64,000 nucleotides of DNA from contig JAKZAN010000055.1 in NCBI GenBank assembly GCA_023053545.1, forward strand, positions 186,001 through 250,000, written 5' to 3'. Under the pieces are notes generated by a model. It saw only the letters and a list, made by a program, of their open reading frames with translations. It was not told the origin of the DNA and ran no database searches. This stretch comes from Lepidurus packardi (Eukaryota; Arthropoda; Branchiopoda; Notostraca; Triopsidae). Of the stretch, positions 45,608 through 54,584 are shown piece after piece; the first letter of the stretch is position 1, and each line of letters starts with the position of its first letter. The position numbers and the translations under genes were made by a program.

Positions 45608-46939
45608 TTACTGTGCGGCGAGCCAAGACTCTAAGTGTGATGGCGACTGCAGTTTTGCTAGAATTTTCAAATCCTTATCCACTAAGAAATAGGTAGGCGT
45701 TGCAAACACACAATAATCCTTTGCAGGCTGCGTCTCCCAGCCCTTGCCGTCACAAATAACGGTGAAAGGCGCGTCTTTGTAATGATCCTTGAACGCTTCT
45801 TTGTCAGTATCAATCGACACATAAACCACGGCAAGATCGCGTTTACTTTTGAACTCGGTATACACCTCAACCAATTTCGAATAATCTGATTTGCAATTTG
45901 GACACCAGCTTGCGCCAAAAACAACTAATTTATAGCGGTTGCGCATTGCAGCCAAATTGACCGCGGTACCAGAAATGGCGCCTGTCAAATTTATATTGGG
46001 CGCTTTCTTGCCAATTGCTAATTTTCGGTATTGTTCAAACAATGCGAGGCTTTTCTCGTTGAGGGTACAATTCTTGTCGCTGAGCATCTTTAGGGCTAAA
46101 TATTCCGCTGACTTACCTAAACTATGACTTTCCAAATATGTAAACCAATGTTGTGCGATTTCTTGCCGAATGGTGGGTTCGCTTGCCAATTCGACCAATA
46201 CTTTATCTATTGCTTGCTGCAACAAGGGATAGACCTCTTCGGTAGAAAAACGTTCCACAAGATTGGTATACCCTTCAACCACATCGCGCAGCAATCCCGA
46301 ATGTTTTAGCGCCTTGAAGTCGATTGCCAAAAATTCTGGTATGTGTTGCGGCGCGCGCCATGAGTAGGTCTTTACGGAATTTGGCATCTGCTCTATTAAT
46401 CCTCTGGTGAGCAGATACTGCCGTACCCACAAATTTCCAGGCAACGACCGAACATAATTAGAAAAAAGGGCATTGACTTCGTCAAATTCTTTTGCTAACA
46501 ATTTTTGTTTTTCCAGATCCTTTGCATACAAGGGCAACAAATAATGCCAACCTGCCAACTTGCCTTCGCTTTCTTGAAAAACCTTCATGCCTTTCAAAAA
46601 CGCATCATACTCTGGGTTTCCTGTAATTTCTAGTTCATCCTTCTTCGTAAGGTCTTTCCAATATACTGAAAAATCGTTCTGATTCAGAAAAAACAACGTT
46701 GCATAACTGCCATTCATGTGCAGCTGTGCGATACCAATATATTCTGCAGGAAAGGTGAGCGTAAATTTCCCGTCGCCTGTACTTTTTGCTACGGACAGCA
46801 CTTTAGATTGAAGGCCATCAAAACCTTTTAGTTCGAAATTACTGTCTGGAAAATTTGGAAATTGACCATTTATGGTGAATGTTTTCTGCGCAAATAAGGC
46901 AGTACTTACAAGCAGGATTACAAGGAATATTTTTTTCAT
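45608..46939 (-). CDS. TlpA-like thioredoxin-fold protein, periplasmic
   Basis: This 443-residue exported protein starts at ATG 46939, where the signal peptide MKKIFLVILLVSTALFAQ begins; a longer frame upstream adds no family sequence. Residues 20-110 form a beta-rich N-terminal domain of the kind seen in Bacteroidota TlpA-like proteins (DUF4369-like: TINGQFPNF ... LKGFDGLQSKVLS). The middle (110-300) is helical. The C-terminal 140 residues are a thioredoxin fold with the redox motif WCPNC (GASWCPNCKSDYSK) and a cis-Pro segment (FATPTYFLVD). It probably reduces or exchanges disulfides in the periplasm. It sits inside the secreted-paralogue locus, whose beta domains contain conserved cysteine pairs, so a role in their folding is possible but unproven. 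Confidence 0.88.
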   Translation of the reverse strand: MKKIFLVILLVSTALFAQKTFTINGQFPNFPDSNFELKGFDGLQSKVLSVAKSTGDGKFTLTFPAEYIGIAQLHMNGSYATLFFLNQNDFSVYWKDLTKKDELEITGNPEYDAFLKGMKVFQESEGKLAGWHYLLPLYAKDLEKQKLLAKEFDEVNALFSNYVRSLPGNLWVRQYLLTRGLIEQMPNSVKTYSWRAPQHIPEFLAIDFKALKHSGLLRDVVEGYTNLVERFSTEEVYPLLQQAIDKVLVELASEPTIRQEIAQHWFTYLESHSLGKSAEYLALKMLSDKNCTLNEKSLALFEQYRKLAIGKKAPNINLTGAISGTAVNLAAMRNRYKLVVFGASWCPNCKSDYSKLVEVYTEFKSKRDLAVVYVSIDTDKEAFKDHYKDAPFTVICDGKGWETQPAKDYCVFATPTYFLVDKDLKILAKLQSPSHLESWLAAQ

Positions 46940-47248
46940 GTTTAAAAAAAGTTTAAAGTCCAAAACATTGGGATCGGTTCTTTTATCGCATAATCCCACC
47001 GATTTACAATCATGCGGCATTCAGTACTTGTGGCATTATGCTTCAACTAGAACTGAAAGACTAATCGCACAAATTTAAATCAAAAATAAATAAAAATCCT
47101 GCAGTTAAAGAATATTTTAGCAAGGCCTCATTCCAAAGGGATTTAGGTTTCTTAAATTTGATGCGCCTTGGTCTAACCAAGATTGGTATATTCTGCATGG
47201 GCACAAAAAAACCCGACCGGCAGGCAAGGCTTTACTATATTCAAAAAT
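46940..47248. other. Intergenic stretch between the thioredoxin-like gene and paralogue 7
   Basis: There is no gene. Around 47204-47230 a GC-rich segment (cccgaccggcaggc) follows seven A, and could be part of a weak minus-strand terminator for the paralogue at 47249. Confidence 0.4.
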
Positions 47249-48496
47249 TTAATTTTTTATGCATCGGATCGGGAAACTGTTTGCGCGAACGTTTGGATCT
47301 ATCGGAATCACAGTTGTAGGCGTAAATCTAAATGCTGAAGAATTTGTTGGCGCACCGGTTTCAACGCTGCTACTCCAGTAATAGCTCGTACCACCCCCAC
47401 TATTGAACAGCCCAGTGGTTCGGAAACGCCATCCTGTACTTGGCAACTTCAGTACCGAGCTAAACGCAGTTGCAGCATTGGTGATGCCAGCAGCAGATAC
47501 CGCAGTAGCCCACTCAGCCGAAGTTGGCACATGATATCCGGTTGGACAAGGCCCTTGGCTGGCAATAGCCCACCTGTTGTTGTTGTTGTCTGATCTCCAA
47601 TCTTGTATAGCATTATTAACAGTAATAAAATTAGGAATCCCAGGTACATCACTAGTGACTAGTGTATTAACTGGAAGTAATGCTGGATGAAGCCCACGAC
47701 TTTCAGCTGGTGTTATTGCGTTCATGACCATTAACTCGTGACCGTCCGTTGGGCGGCCCCATTGGTATAAGTTTCCATAACTCACCACATCACTTGAGGA
47801 AGTTGCTACTCGTCTAGCGCCTAAGTTTCTGTCCATCCAAACCTGCGAACCCACAACAACATCAACAATTGCGGTTTCATTGGTGGGCATATACCTGACA
47901 TCGATTCTTGGTGTTAAATTTATGGTGTTGCTAGCGCCGGTTAGCGGAAATGTTAGCGTGCCAAATACGTCCCAAGGGATAACTACGCCATTATTTTGCA
48001 GCACTACTGGAAAAGTTCCTGCCGCCACAAAAACCCCTGATGCGCTAAACGTTAATCCAGTTGCGGGGTGTGTTGCTGTGAAATTGTACGGCGTTGGCGC
48101 TGTGACAACTACTTGAACGGTGATGGTTGAACTTGAAGGTACCATCTCTGAGTTATAGCCAATGCCTCCTGCGCTTGCAACCGACATCCCTTGATATGTT
48201 ACTGCGCCAAAAGTCATGGCGCTTGTTACGGGCGTGCAAGGTGTTAGATCAATCCAAGCCCCATTTTGATATCCCTTAAAACATTTCGGGTTTATGGCAT
48301 AAACCATCATGCCGTTAAGGGGCGTCACAATAGCGGTGGTATTGGCCACCCGTGGTATCAAAAGTGCTCGATTGGTTGTGGTCAAATCCAGTACTGAGGA
48401 AACTGCGGGGGTGTTTGTTCCGATACCTACTTGCGCATTGGCCACGGTAATTCCTAATACAAAAAATGCCAATATTACTTTTACTAGTGCTTTCAT
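47249..48496 (-). CDS. Secreted VGIGT-head/FISUMP protein (paralogue 7)
   Basis: This 415-residue protein starts at ATG 48496 with the signal peptide MKALVKVILAFFVLGITVANA. An upstream TTG frame adds 22 residues without a signal pattern. The head (QVGIGTNTPAVSSVLDLTT, ALLIPRVANT, GMMVYAINPKCFKGYQNG) is followed by an Ig-like linker domain (about 90-205; TYQGMSVASAGGIGYNSE, PVVLQNNG, LTFPLTGASNTINLTPRID). A FISUMP domain follows (WMDRNLGARRVA, YQWGRPTDGHEL, DWRSDNNNNRWA, GPCPTGYHVPT, YYWSSS, PIRCIKN). The linker plus FISUMP block is the same as the C-terminus of the 1760-residue protein and the two next FISUMP genes. It is likely exposed at the outer membrane. Function is unknown. Confidence 0.88.
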   Translation of the reverse strand: MKALVKVILAFFVLGITVANAQVGIGTNTPAVSSVLDLTTTNRALLIPRVANTTAIVTPLNGMMVYAINPKCFKGYQNGAWIDLTPCTPVTSAMTFGAVTYQGMSVASAGGIGYNSEMVPSSSTITVQVVVTAPTPYNFTATHPATGLTFSASGVFVAAGTFPVVLQNNGVVIPWDVFGTLTFPLTGASNTINLTPRIDVRYMPTNETAIVDVVVGSQVWMDRNLGARRVATSSSDVVSYGNLYQWGRPTDGHELMVMNAITPAESRGLHPALLPVNTLVTSDVPGIPNFITVNNAIQDWRSDNNNNRWAIASQGPCPTGYHVPTSAEWATAVSAAGITNAATAFSSVLKLPSTGWRFRTTGLFNSGGGTSYYWSSSVETGAPTNSSAFRFTPTTVIPIDPNVRANSFPIRCIKN

Positions 48497-48565
48497 TGTT
48501 TTCGCTAATTGGTTTTGTAACCGTATTTCTTTAGTATTTTTATATATAATTTCTTTAATCAAATA

Positions 48566-49144
48566 TTACAGGCCCGTAATTCTAGTGAAACTACAAGATG
48601 GGTTTGTGTTCAGTGCAAATACGTTTGAGCCATCTATTGCTGGTGTTCCTGTTGCAATCAATACAATTGTTTGGGAGCCAGTCGAGACAAATGTTTCCCT
48701 AGCAGAAAATGTCACACCGTTTGCAAAAGCTTTAAGGTCATAAGTTCCGGCTCTTGTTACATTAACTGTTATGGTTTGTGAAACGCCAGAAACAGTTATC
48801 CCCTTCGTTAAAGAACCAGTGCTTCCAGTGCTGCAAACGTAGCCGGAAACTGTCGCTGTTCCATTGCTTGTTTGATTATTTGTGAGTGGGGAAGCTACAC
48901 AATCCGACCAGTTTCCATTTTGATATGCCTTAAAACAGTTTGAAGATAATTCATAAATCATCATGCCGTCCAAGGGCGTTGTTATGTCTGCCCGGTCCGC
49001 AACGCGCGAAAGTAGCAGTCCTCTGTTTGTTGCAGTTAAATCTAAGATAGCAGACGACGCAGGCGTTGTAGTTCCGATTCCTACTTGAGCAAAAGCAGAA
49101 CTTAGCATGAAAATTGCGATTATTGACTTTAATGTATACTTCAT
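48566..49144 (-). CDS. Short secreted VGIGT-head protein (paralogue 8)
   Basis: This 192-residue protein has the signal peptide MKYTLKSIIAIFMLSSAFAQ. Its head resembles the FISUMP neighbours (LLLSRVADRADITTPLDGMMIYELSSNCFKAYQ), but its C-terminal domain (about 95-192; TATVSGYVC, VSGVSQTITVNVT, CSFTRITGL) belongs to the same type as paralogue 1 and the two beta-rich domains of the 1760-residue protein. It therefore combines a head from one branch with a tail from another, which is evidence of domain shuffling within the locus. Two conserved cysteines in the tail may form a disulfide. Function is unknown. Confidence 0.85.
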   Translation of the reverse strand: MKYTLKSIIAIFMLSSAFAQVGIGTTTPASSAILDLTATNRGLLLSRVADRADITTPLDGMMIYELSSNCFKAYQNGNWSDCVASPLTNNQTSNGTATVSGYVCSTGSTGSLTKGITVSGVSQTITVNVTRAGTYDLKAFANGVTFSARETFVSTGSQTIVLIATGTPAIDGSNVFALNTNPSCSFTRITGL

Positions 49145-49232
49145 TGCGTTTTGATTATAATGTTATTATTGCGATATAATATGATTCGATTTGCAACTCA
49201 TAAGATACTGGCCAATGAATTACAAAAAATAA

Positions 49233-50468
49233 TTATTGTGCAAGACACCTTATGGAAAAGCCTGTTGCTCTATTGCCAAAAAATGAGCCAGCCAGCCCTG
49301 TCGTGAAACGGAAGTTAGCCGACTCCGTAGTGCTTGCTGTGCTAGCGGAGCTAGACCAATACAGCCCGTAAGTTCCTTGGTCTAGCAACGTGCCGCTAAT
49401 ACGACTGCGGAAACCTGCTGAGGCTAATTTTAGAGGTGTGTTATATGCATCAACTTGGTTAGATACAGTTGAAACAACAGCAGCCGCGGCCCATTGTGCA
49501 GCGGTTGGCACTTGGTATCCATTCGGACAAGGACCTTGCGCGGCGATATTCCAACGGTTATTACTATTGTCAGCGCGCCAATCAAAAGGATAAATAGTAA
49601 CTATGATAAAATTTGGATGATTTGGGGTGTCCGTTGTTGCGAATTGATTTGACGCCGTTGACGCAAATAAACCCCTGCCGTCAGTTAGTGTTGCGCCATT
49701 CCAAACTGTTATTTCATGCCCATCTGCAGGCCTGCCCCATTGGTAGTGATTTCCGTAACTTAAAACGTCATTCAAAGCTGTTGCAACGCGCCGAGCCCCT
49801 AGATTGCGATCCATCCAAGTTTGGGTTCCGTAAGTTACGTTTACGATAGCTGTTGCGCTGGCAGGTATGGATTTAATGTCTATTCTGGGCACTAAATTAA
49901 TGCTATTGCTGGCACCTGTTAGAGGCATTGTTAATGTCCCAAAAGTGTTCCAAGGTATTGCAACGCCATTATTTTGCAAGATTACCGGATAGGTACCGGC
50001 AGCTGCAAAACTACCGACAGCAGTATAAACAAGCCCGGTTGCAGGATGTGTTGCTGAAAAGACATAAGACGTTGGTTCACTTGCCGTGACCTGCACGGTT
50101 ATAGTAGAAGCTGCTGGCACGTTTTCACCGTTATAGGCAATTCCTGTCGTGTTAATCACGGAAACTCCTTGATAAGTTATAGTGCCGAAAGTTAGTACCG
50201 ATGTAATGGGAGTACAGGATGTTATATCCTGCCAAGCGCCATTACTATATCCTTTATAACATTTTTGATTAATTGCATAAATAATCATACCATCTAGAGG
50301 AGCCGAAACTAAATTTATATTGGCTATTCTAGGTAGCAAAAGCGCTCTGTTTGTCGCAGACAAATCTAAAATAGCGGAAGTTGCAGGCGTTGTAGTCCCG
50401 ATTCCTACTTGGCCACAAGCAGAATTGAGCATGAAAATTGCGGCTATTGATTTTAAAATAAACTTCAT
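49233..50468 (-). CDS. Secreted VGIGT-head/FISUMP protein (paralogue 9)
   Basis: This 411-residue protein has the signal peptide MKFILKSIAAIFMLNSACG and the standard head (QVGIGTTTPATSAILDLSA, ALLLPRIANI, GMIIYAINQKCYKGYSNG). The Ig-like linker domain (TYQGVSVINTTGIAYNGENV, PVILQNNG, LTMPLTGASNSINLVPRID) and FISUMP domain (TWMDRNLGARRVA, YQWGRPADGHEI, DWRADNSNNRW, GPCPNGYQVPT, YWSSSAST, SIRCLAQ) follow. The linker and first half of the FISUMP domain are very close to the C-terminus of the 1760-residue protein. The signal peptide is nearly the same as in paralogues 8 and 10. Function is unknown. Confidence 0.88.
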   Translation of the reverse strand: MKFILKSIAAIFMLNSACGQVGIGTTTPATSAILDLSATNRALLLPRIANINLVSAPLDGMIIYAINQKCYKGYSNGAWQDITSCTPITSVLTFGTITYQGVSVINTTGIAYNGENVPAASTITVQVTASEPTSYVFSATHPATGLVYTAVGSFAAAGTYPVILQNNGVAIPWNTFGTLTMPLTGASNSINLVPRIDIKSIPASATAIVNVTYGTQTWMDRNLGARRVATALNDVLSYGNHYQWGRPADGHEITVWNGATLTDGRGLFASTASNQFATTDTPNHPNFIIVTIYPFDWRADNSNNRWNIAAQGPCPNGYQVPTAAQWAAAAVVSTVSNQVDAYNTPLKLASAGFRSRISGTLLDQGTYGLYWSSSASTASTTESANFRFTTGLAGSFFGNRATGFSIRCLAQ

Positions 50469-50888
50469 ATTTTTAAATAATTATAAGGTAAGACAGTCAT
50501 AATACCGTGTTAATCAGTGCCTAGGATCAATTATAAAAGTTACGCCAAAATCAATTTTCCTGCACTATTATTTTACTTCCGTAGCGACAATGAATTGCAA
50601 AGAAAGGGAAACCTTACGCGTTTTTGAGGCTAGAAAAACCAACTTTTATTAGAACAAGCTATAATTACTGGCAAATTAGGGTTTTAACAATACTTTAGCA
50701 GTTCTCCGCGGGGCACTAACGTGATGCAATGTTTTTTTATGGAAATTAGTGCTAGCGATTTGCAATCAGATACCTAAAAAGTGCCAATTTTGAAATTATT
50801 ACTAAAAAAGCTTTCGACTCTAGCCTCGAAAGCAAATTCTGATATTTGCTAATTTGGCGCAGTTCATATTGTTTTATTTATTTTTCAT
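50469..50888. other. Intergenic stretch, nothing recognised
   Basis: It holds the leader of paralogue 9 and ordinary AT-rich sequence. I see no gene or repeat other than the terminator that follows at 50889. Confidence 0.4.
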
Positions 50889-50929
50889 AAAAAAAACCTT
50901 TGCTAAAGCATAAACTTAAACAAAGGTTT
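50889..50929 (-). terminator. Terminator of paralogue 10
   Basis: The stem aaacctttg / caaaggttt with an 18-base loop is followed by T residues on the minus strand, 55 bases past the stop. Confidence 0.75.
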
Positions 50930-50983
50930 AAATAAAAAACGTACTGGTTTTGATATTTCAGGGCCAGCACTAGAGCTATTTGA

Positions 50984-52297
50984 TTAGATTTTAATACATC
51001 GAACAGAGAGACCAGCTGCACGATATTCGAGATAACTTATGTTTGATTCTCCGCTGGAAAAAAACAGCAAGTGGGCATTATCAAAAAACGGCGTACTGCT
51101 CCAATAGCAGCCGGTGTCACCTTGCTCGATGAATATGCCATCATCATGCTTGCGATACCCTGCTGAAACTAACTTAAGATCAGAGGCAAATGCTTCGATA
51201 TTGCTATCACAGCCCAAATTACGACCACCGTTAGTTGCAGGGCCATTATCATGAGCATTTGCCCTGCTCAACTCTGTAACTGTTGGCACGCGGTAGCCGT
51301 CGGGGCATGGCCCTTGACTGACGGTTGCCCAACGGTCTGGATCTGCCTGAGTAACTAACCAGTCATAAGGCGCTGCATCGGTTAAAATAAAAATAGAATT
51401 GCCCGGTACTGCCGTAGCTGATAGTGCTCCAACAGCAGTAGTATTACTTAATCCACGGCCGGACGCAGGGGCCGCGCCATTCCAAACGGTTATTTCATGA
51501 CCATCTGCTGGTCTGCCCCATTGGTAGTAATTCCCGTAGCTTAAAACATCGTTAATTGCTGTCGCTACTCTGCGTGCACCTAGGTTGCGGTCCATCCATA
51601 TTTGAGAGCCATAGGCAACATCTACAACAGCGGTAGCATTTCCAGCTATCGACTTAATGTCGATCCGTGGTGTTAAATTTATACTATTAGTGCCACCTGT
51701 TAAAGGCATGGTCAAGACGCCAAAGGTAGTCCAAGGAATGAGAATGTTGTTGTGTCGCAATATCACATTGTAGTTTCCTGCGGCAGCAAAATTGCCACTT
51801 GCAGCATAAACAAGGCCTGACCCCGCATTTGTGGCAGAAAAGTTATAGCAAGTTGCCCCTGTTGCAGTAACTTGTATTGTTATCGTAGAGGCTTCTGGCA
51901 CGATTTCACCGTTGTAACCAATACCGCCCGTGTTAATCACAGAAGTTCCTTGGTAAGTTACTGCGCCAACTGTAAGGTTGGCAGTAGGAACACATGTTGT
52001 TGTTGCAGGTGGAGCGCTAGTGCTGTAGCCCTTTATGCAAGGATTATACCATCCTGTGGCATTGCGCCATTCCATACAGTTTGTAGTAGTATTGTAGATC
52101 GTTAGCCCAATAGTCGGATTTACAATAGCATCTCGCTCTACAGTAGTCATTCTTGGAGGCAAGAGTCCTTTGCTTGTTGAACTGATTTCCAGAGCAGATG
52201 AGGCGTGAGGTGATTGTGTGCCCATGCCAACTTGGGCAAAGCAAAAAGAAGCAGTTAGCATAAAAATGGCTGCAATTGATTTTGGTAGGAATTTCAT
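50984..52297 (-). CDS. Secreted VGIGT-head/FISUMP protein (paralogue 10)
   Basis: This 437-residue protein has the signal peptide MKFLPKSIAAIFMLTASFCFAQ. Its head (VGMGTQSPHASSALEIS, GLLPPRMTTVERDAIVNP, NCMEWRNATGWYNPC) is of the type found in paralogues 1 and 2, while its signal peptide is like those of paralogues 8 and 9. It continues with the Ig-like linker (TYQGTSVINTGGIGYNGEIV) and a FISUMP domain (WMDRNLGARRVA, YQWGRPADGHEI, GPCPDGYRVPTVTE, CYWSSTPF, SVRCIKI). It is another mosaic of pieces found elsewhere in the locus. The exported location is clear from the signal peptide, and function is unknown. Confidence 0.88.
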   Translation of the reverse strand: MKFLPKSIAAIFMLTASFCFAQVGMGTQSPHASSALEISSTSKGLLPPRMTTVERDAIVNPTIGLTIYNTTTNCMEWRNATGWYNPCIKGYSTSAPPATTTCVPTANLTVGAVTYQGTSVINTGGIGYNGEIVPEASTITIQVTATGATCYNFSATNAGSGLVYAASGNFAAAGNYNVILRHNNILIPWTTFGVLTMPLTGGTNSINLTPRIDIKSIAGNATAVVDVAYGSQIWMDRNLGARRVATAINDVLSYGNYYQWGRPADGHEITVWNGAAPASGRGLSNTTAVGALSATAVPGNSIFILTDAAPYDWLVTQADPDRWATVSQGPCPDGYRVPTVTELSRANAHDNGPATNGGRNLGCDSNIEAFASDLKLVSAGYRKHDDGIFIEQGDTGCYWSSTPFFDNAHLLFFSSGESNISYLEYRAAGLSVRCIKI

Positions 52298-52757
52298 TTG
52301 GTTCTGATTATTACATGTTGTTAGCTATCTCTTACAGCAGCGATCCCACTTTCAAAGATGGCACAAAGAAATCAAGAATCATATGTAGATTCAAGCTTGA
52401 AAATCCGTTACAAGTTAAATAAAACTACTAAATACAAACAATGCTGATAAAAAGGCATAATCATATCGATCTGTTATTATAAGTGTTAAAATATACTATT
52501 CGCAAACGCTTATATACTAAAGTTTAATAATACTTATAAAGTAGCCTAAACGTTATTGATTAATAAAAAATAGAAAAAGGCTCGATTTCCGCACAAAGCA
52601 CAAACTGCAAGATCAAGAATGTCAATTCTAATTCGGACATTGCCTTATAAATCTATTGAAGAGCGCTATACATTGTCAATTGGTTGCACTCAAGCCTTTA
52701 CATGTACAAATTCGCATAGCTCGAGAATGCGGTATTGGTTATTAGCCGAAGAACTAT
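52298..52757. other. Intergenic stretch, nothing recognised
   Basis: About 460 bases upstream of paralogue 10 contain its leader and AT-rich sequence without a convincing gene or repeat. Confidence 0.4.
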
Positions 52758-52790
52758 AAAAAAAGCGCTTACCAAATGGCAAGCGCTTTA
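52758..52790 (-). terminator. Terminator downstream of the FISUMP remnant
   Basis: The stem aaagcgctt.cc / gg.aagcgcttt has a 4-base loop and T residues on the minus strand. It resembles the terminator at 39660 and probably served the gene now reduced to a remnant. Confidence 0.75.
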
Positions 52791-52803
52791 ACTCATGAAA
52801 ACT

Positions 52804-53200
52804 AAAATAATAATTTTCTGCATCTTACTGAAAAAGTGCTGGCAAGAACTTGTTCAGCTGAGCCGGCTGTACTGATTATAGATATTCCCATAACAAACGT
52901 ACTAGTCCAAAATAACCCTGAATCCCTGTGTTACTCAAAGCACCGATCTGACGATTACGGAAGCCTAAGGCGCGTATTTTAAACGAAGAACCAAACCCTG
53001 TTGCTATATTACTTATTGCAGTACTAGCACTAAGTGCTGTTGGCCATTCAGCTTTGGTTGGCACATGATATGCTGTTGGACAAGGCCGTTGATTGACAGG
53101 AGCCCATCTATTTGCGTTGTTGTCGCTTCGCCAACCATCACCAGTCGCAAGCACCCAATTCGATCCTAATGACAAACCAGTTAAAAGATTCTATCAGTAA
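52804..53200 (-). pseudogene. C-terminal remnant of a FISUMP paralogue
   Basis: The open part (52876-53175) encodes the second half of a FISUMP domain: GDGWRSDNNANRWA, RPCPTAYHVPTKAEW and LGFRNRQIG. The signal peptide, head, linker and first half of the domain are absent, and the next gene's terminator follows almost at once. Near 52910 the frame changes. Read in the next frame the usual ending continues (YFWTSTFVMG ... FSVRCRK) to a stop near 52805. The remnant is therefore broken at both ends. It keeps a terminator. It could still serve as donor sequence for gene conversion into the intact FISUMP genes. Confidence 0.8.
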
Positions 53201-53204
53201 CCCT

Positions 53205-53239
53205 ATTAAATACTTAAAGCTGCACAAGGCAGCTTTAAG
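53205..53239 (-). terminator. Terminator of the OmpA-family gene
   Basis: An 11-bp perfect stem (cttaaagctgc / gcagctttaag, loop acaag) lies 35 bases past the stop, with a short AT-rich tail on the minus strand. Confidence 0.75.
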
Positions 53240-53273
53240 ATTAATATGATTCTGTAATTTTTATGCCATAAGG

Positions 53274-54584
53274 CTATTCAACTACGACAGAAACTCTTCT
53301 TGCAAGATCTTGACCAAGCTGATTTTTAGGGAAACTTTTGTCTACACCTTGACCAGTAATCTTAATTCTAGAAGCCTCAATTCCGCTTTCTTTGATAAGC
53401 TCGCTCAATTTACTTGCACGTCTATTTGACAAATCGTTGTTCTTTTGTTCTACGCCTCGATTGTCTGCATAACCTACTAAGCTAATTTTAGCGTCGGTAA
53501 ATTCACGTAAAAACTTAATGATATAGTACACATTATTAGTTGAACCTGCGTTCGGGGTGTCGTTATTCACATCATAGAACACGTTCACGTAACCTTTATT
53601 AATCAACGTTCTAATAGCTTCTTCTTTTTGCTGCGCATATGTACTTACACCATCTTTTCCGTTGATCGCACCTTTTTCCAATTCGTCTGGAATTCCATTC
53701 TTGTTAACATCCAAGAAACGGCCTTTGCTATCTACAGTTACACCACTTGGTGTGTTGTTTTCAGCATCTAAATAATCAGGCACACCATCACGATCAACAT
53801 CATTCAACATGCTTTCCAATTCAAGAAGACGTGCACGAGCTGACTCGTCTTTCGTCTCTTCCTTGGCAGCAGCACCGTTTTCTATGAACCAATCAGCATG
53901 CTTTGCCTTCTTTCCAAGGTAAGCAGTAATACCAAAACTTACGTTATATAAAACACCAGTAAGGTTATTTGCTTGACTTGAATAGCTACCATCCCAATTA
54001 AAGTGTTGTCTAACGTTATTGATGACCGTAAAATCACCCGTTAATGCAAACGTTTTAGACAATCTAAATTGTGGTGTAACACCAAATATAACACCACCAT
54101 TCTGTTCGCTTACACCTTCATTTACTCCCATATCAGGCGTCACAATCGCTGCTTGAATACCTGCATGACCCAATAAACCAATTCTACTAGAGAATGATTC
54201 GAAATTCATAATGCGGCCCAGGTTCGCAACACCCTGAATACCTGCGCGGTACTGCTTAGTGCTGAATTGCAATGCCAATTTATTGTTGTTTTCAAATAGA
54301 TCGTAAGCAACATCAAGTTTCAAACCAAACTTCGGTGACAACATATAACGCACACCTATATCATAATGATCTACGCCTTTAAAATTAAAATATGTGTTCT
54401 CATCCGCGCTCTGATATCCAGTAGCAAAAGGCCTAAGTGGTTTGTTGTTACCAACATTTAATTCAACTGACCATCTATTGAAACCTGCCTCGGTCTTAGT
54501 ATCTGCGGTGCTTTGCGCCGACATTACTAATCCAGATAGCAATGGTATTAATATAAAAACTTTCTTCATTCTATTATTTTTCAT
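53274..54584 (-). CDS. OmpA family outer-membrane protein
   Basis: This 436-residue protein has a signal peptide (cut after VMSAQ), an eight-stranded-type outer-membrane barrel (about 30-220; alternating strands such as YDIGVRYMLSPKFGLKLDVAYD), and thrombospondin type 3-like calcium motifs (DVDRDGVPDYLD and DVNKNGIPDELE, about 258-300). A C-terminal OmpA peptidoglycan-binding domain follows (about 320-436; VNVFYDVNNDTPN, LVGYADNRG, NNDLSNRRASKL). It anchors the outer membrane to the cell wall. The first ATG overlaps the upstream gene by 11 bases. A second ATG at 54569 starts the signal peptide MKKVF and is equally likely. The overlap shows operon coupling with the T9SS type A protein. Confidence 0.93.
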   Translation of the reverse strand: MKNNRMKKVFILIPLLSGLVMSAQSTADTKTEAGFNRWSVELNVGNNKPLRPFATGYQSADENTYFNFKGVDHYDIGVRYMLSPKFGLKLDVAYDLFENNNKLALQFSTKQYRAGIQGVANLGRIMNFESFSSRIGLLGHAGIQAAIVTPDMGVNEGVSEQNGGVIFGVTPQFRLSKTFALTGDFTVINNVRQHFNWDGSYSSQANNLTGVLYNVSFGITAYLGKKAKHADWFIENGAAAKEETKDESARARLLELESMLNDVDRDGVPDYLDAENNTPSGVTVDSKGRFLDVNKNGIPDELEKGAINGKDGVSTYAQQKEEAIRTLINKGYVNVFYDVNNDTPNAGSTNNVYYIIKFLREFTDAKISLVGYADNRGVEQKNNDLSNRRASKLSELIKESGIEASRIKITGQGVDKSFPKNQLGQDLARRVSVVVE

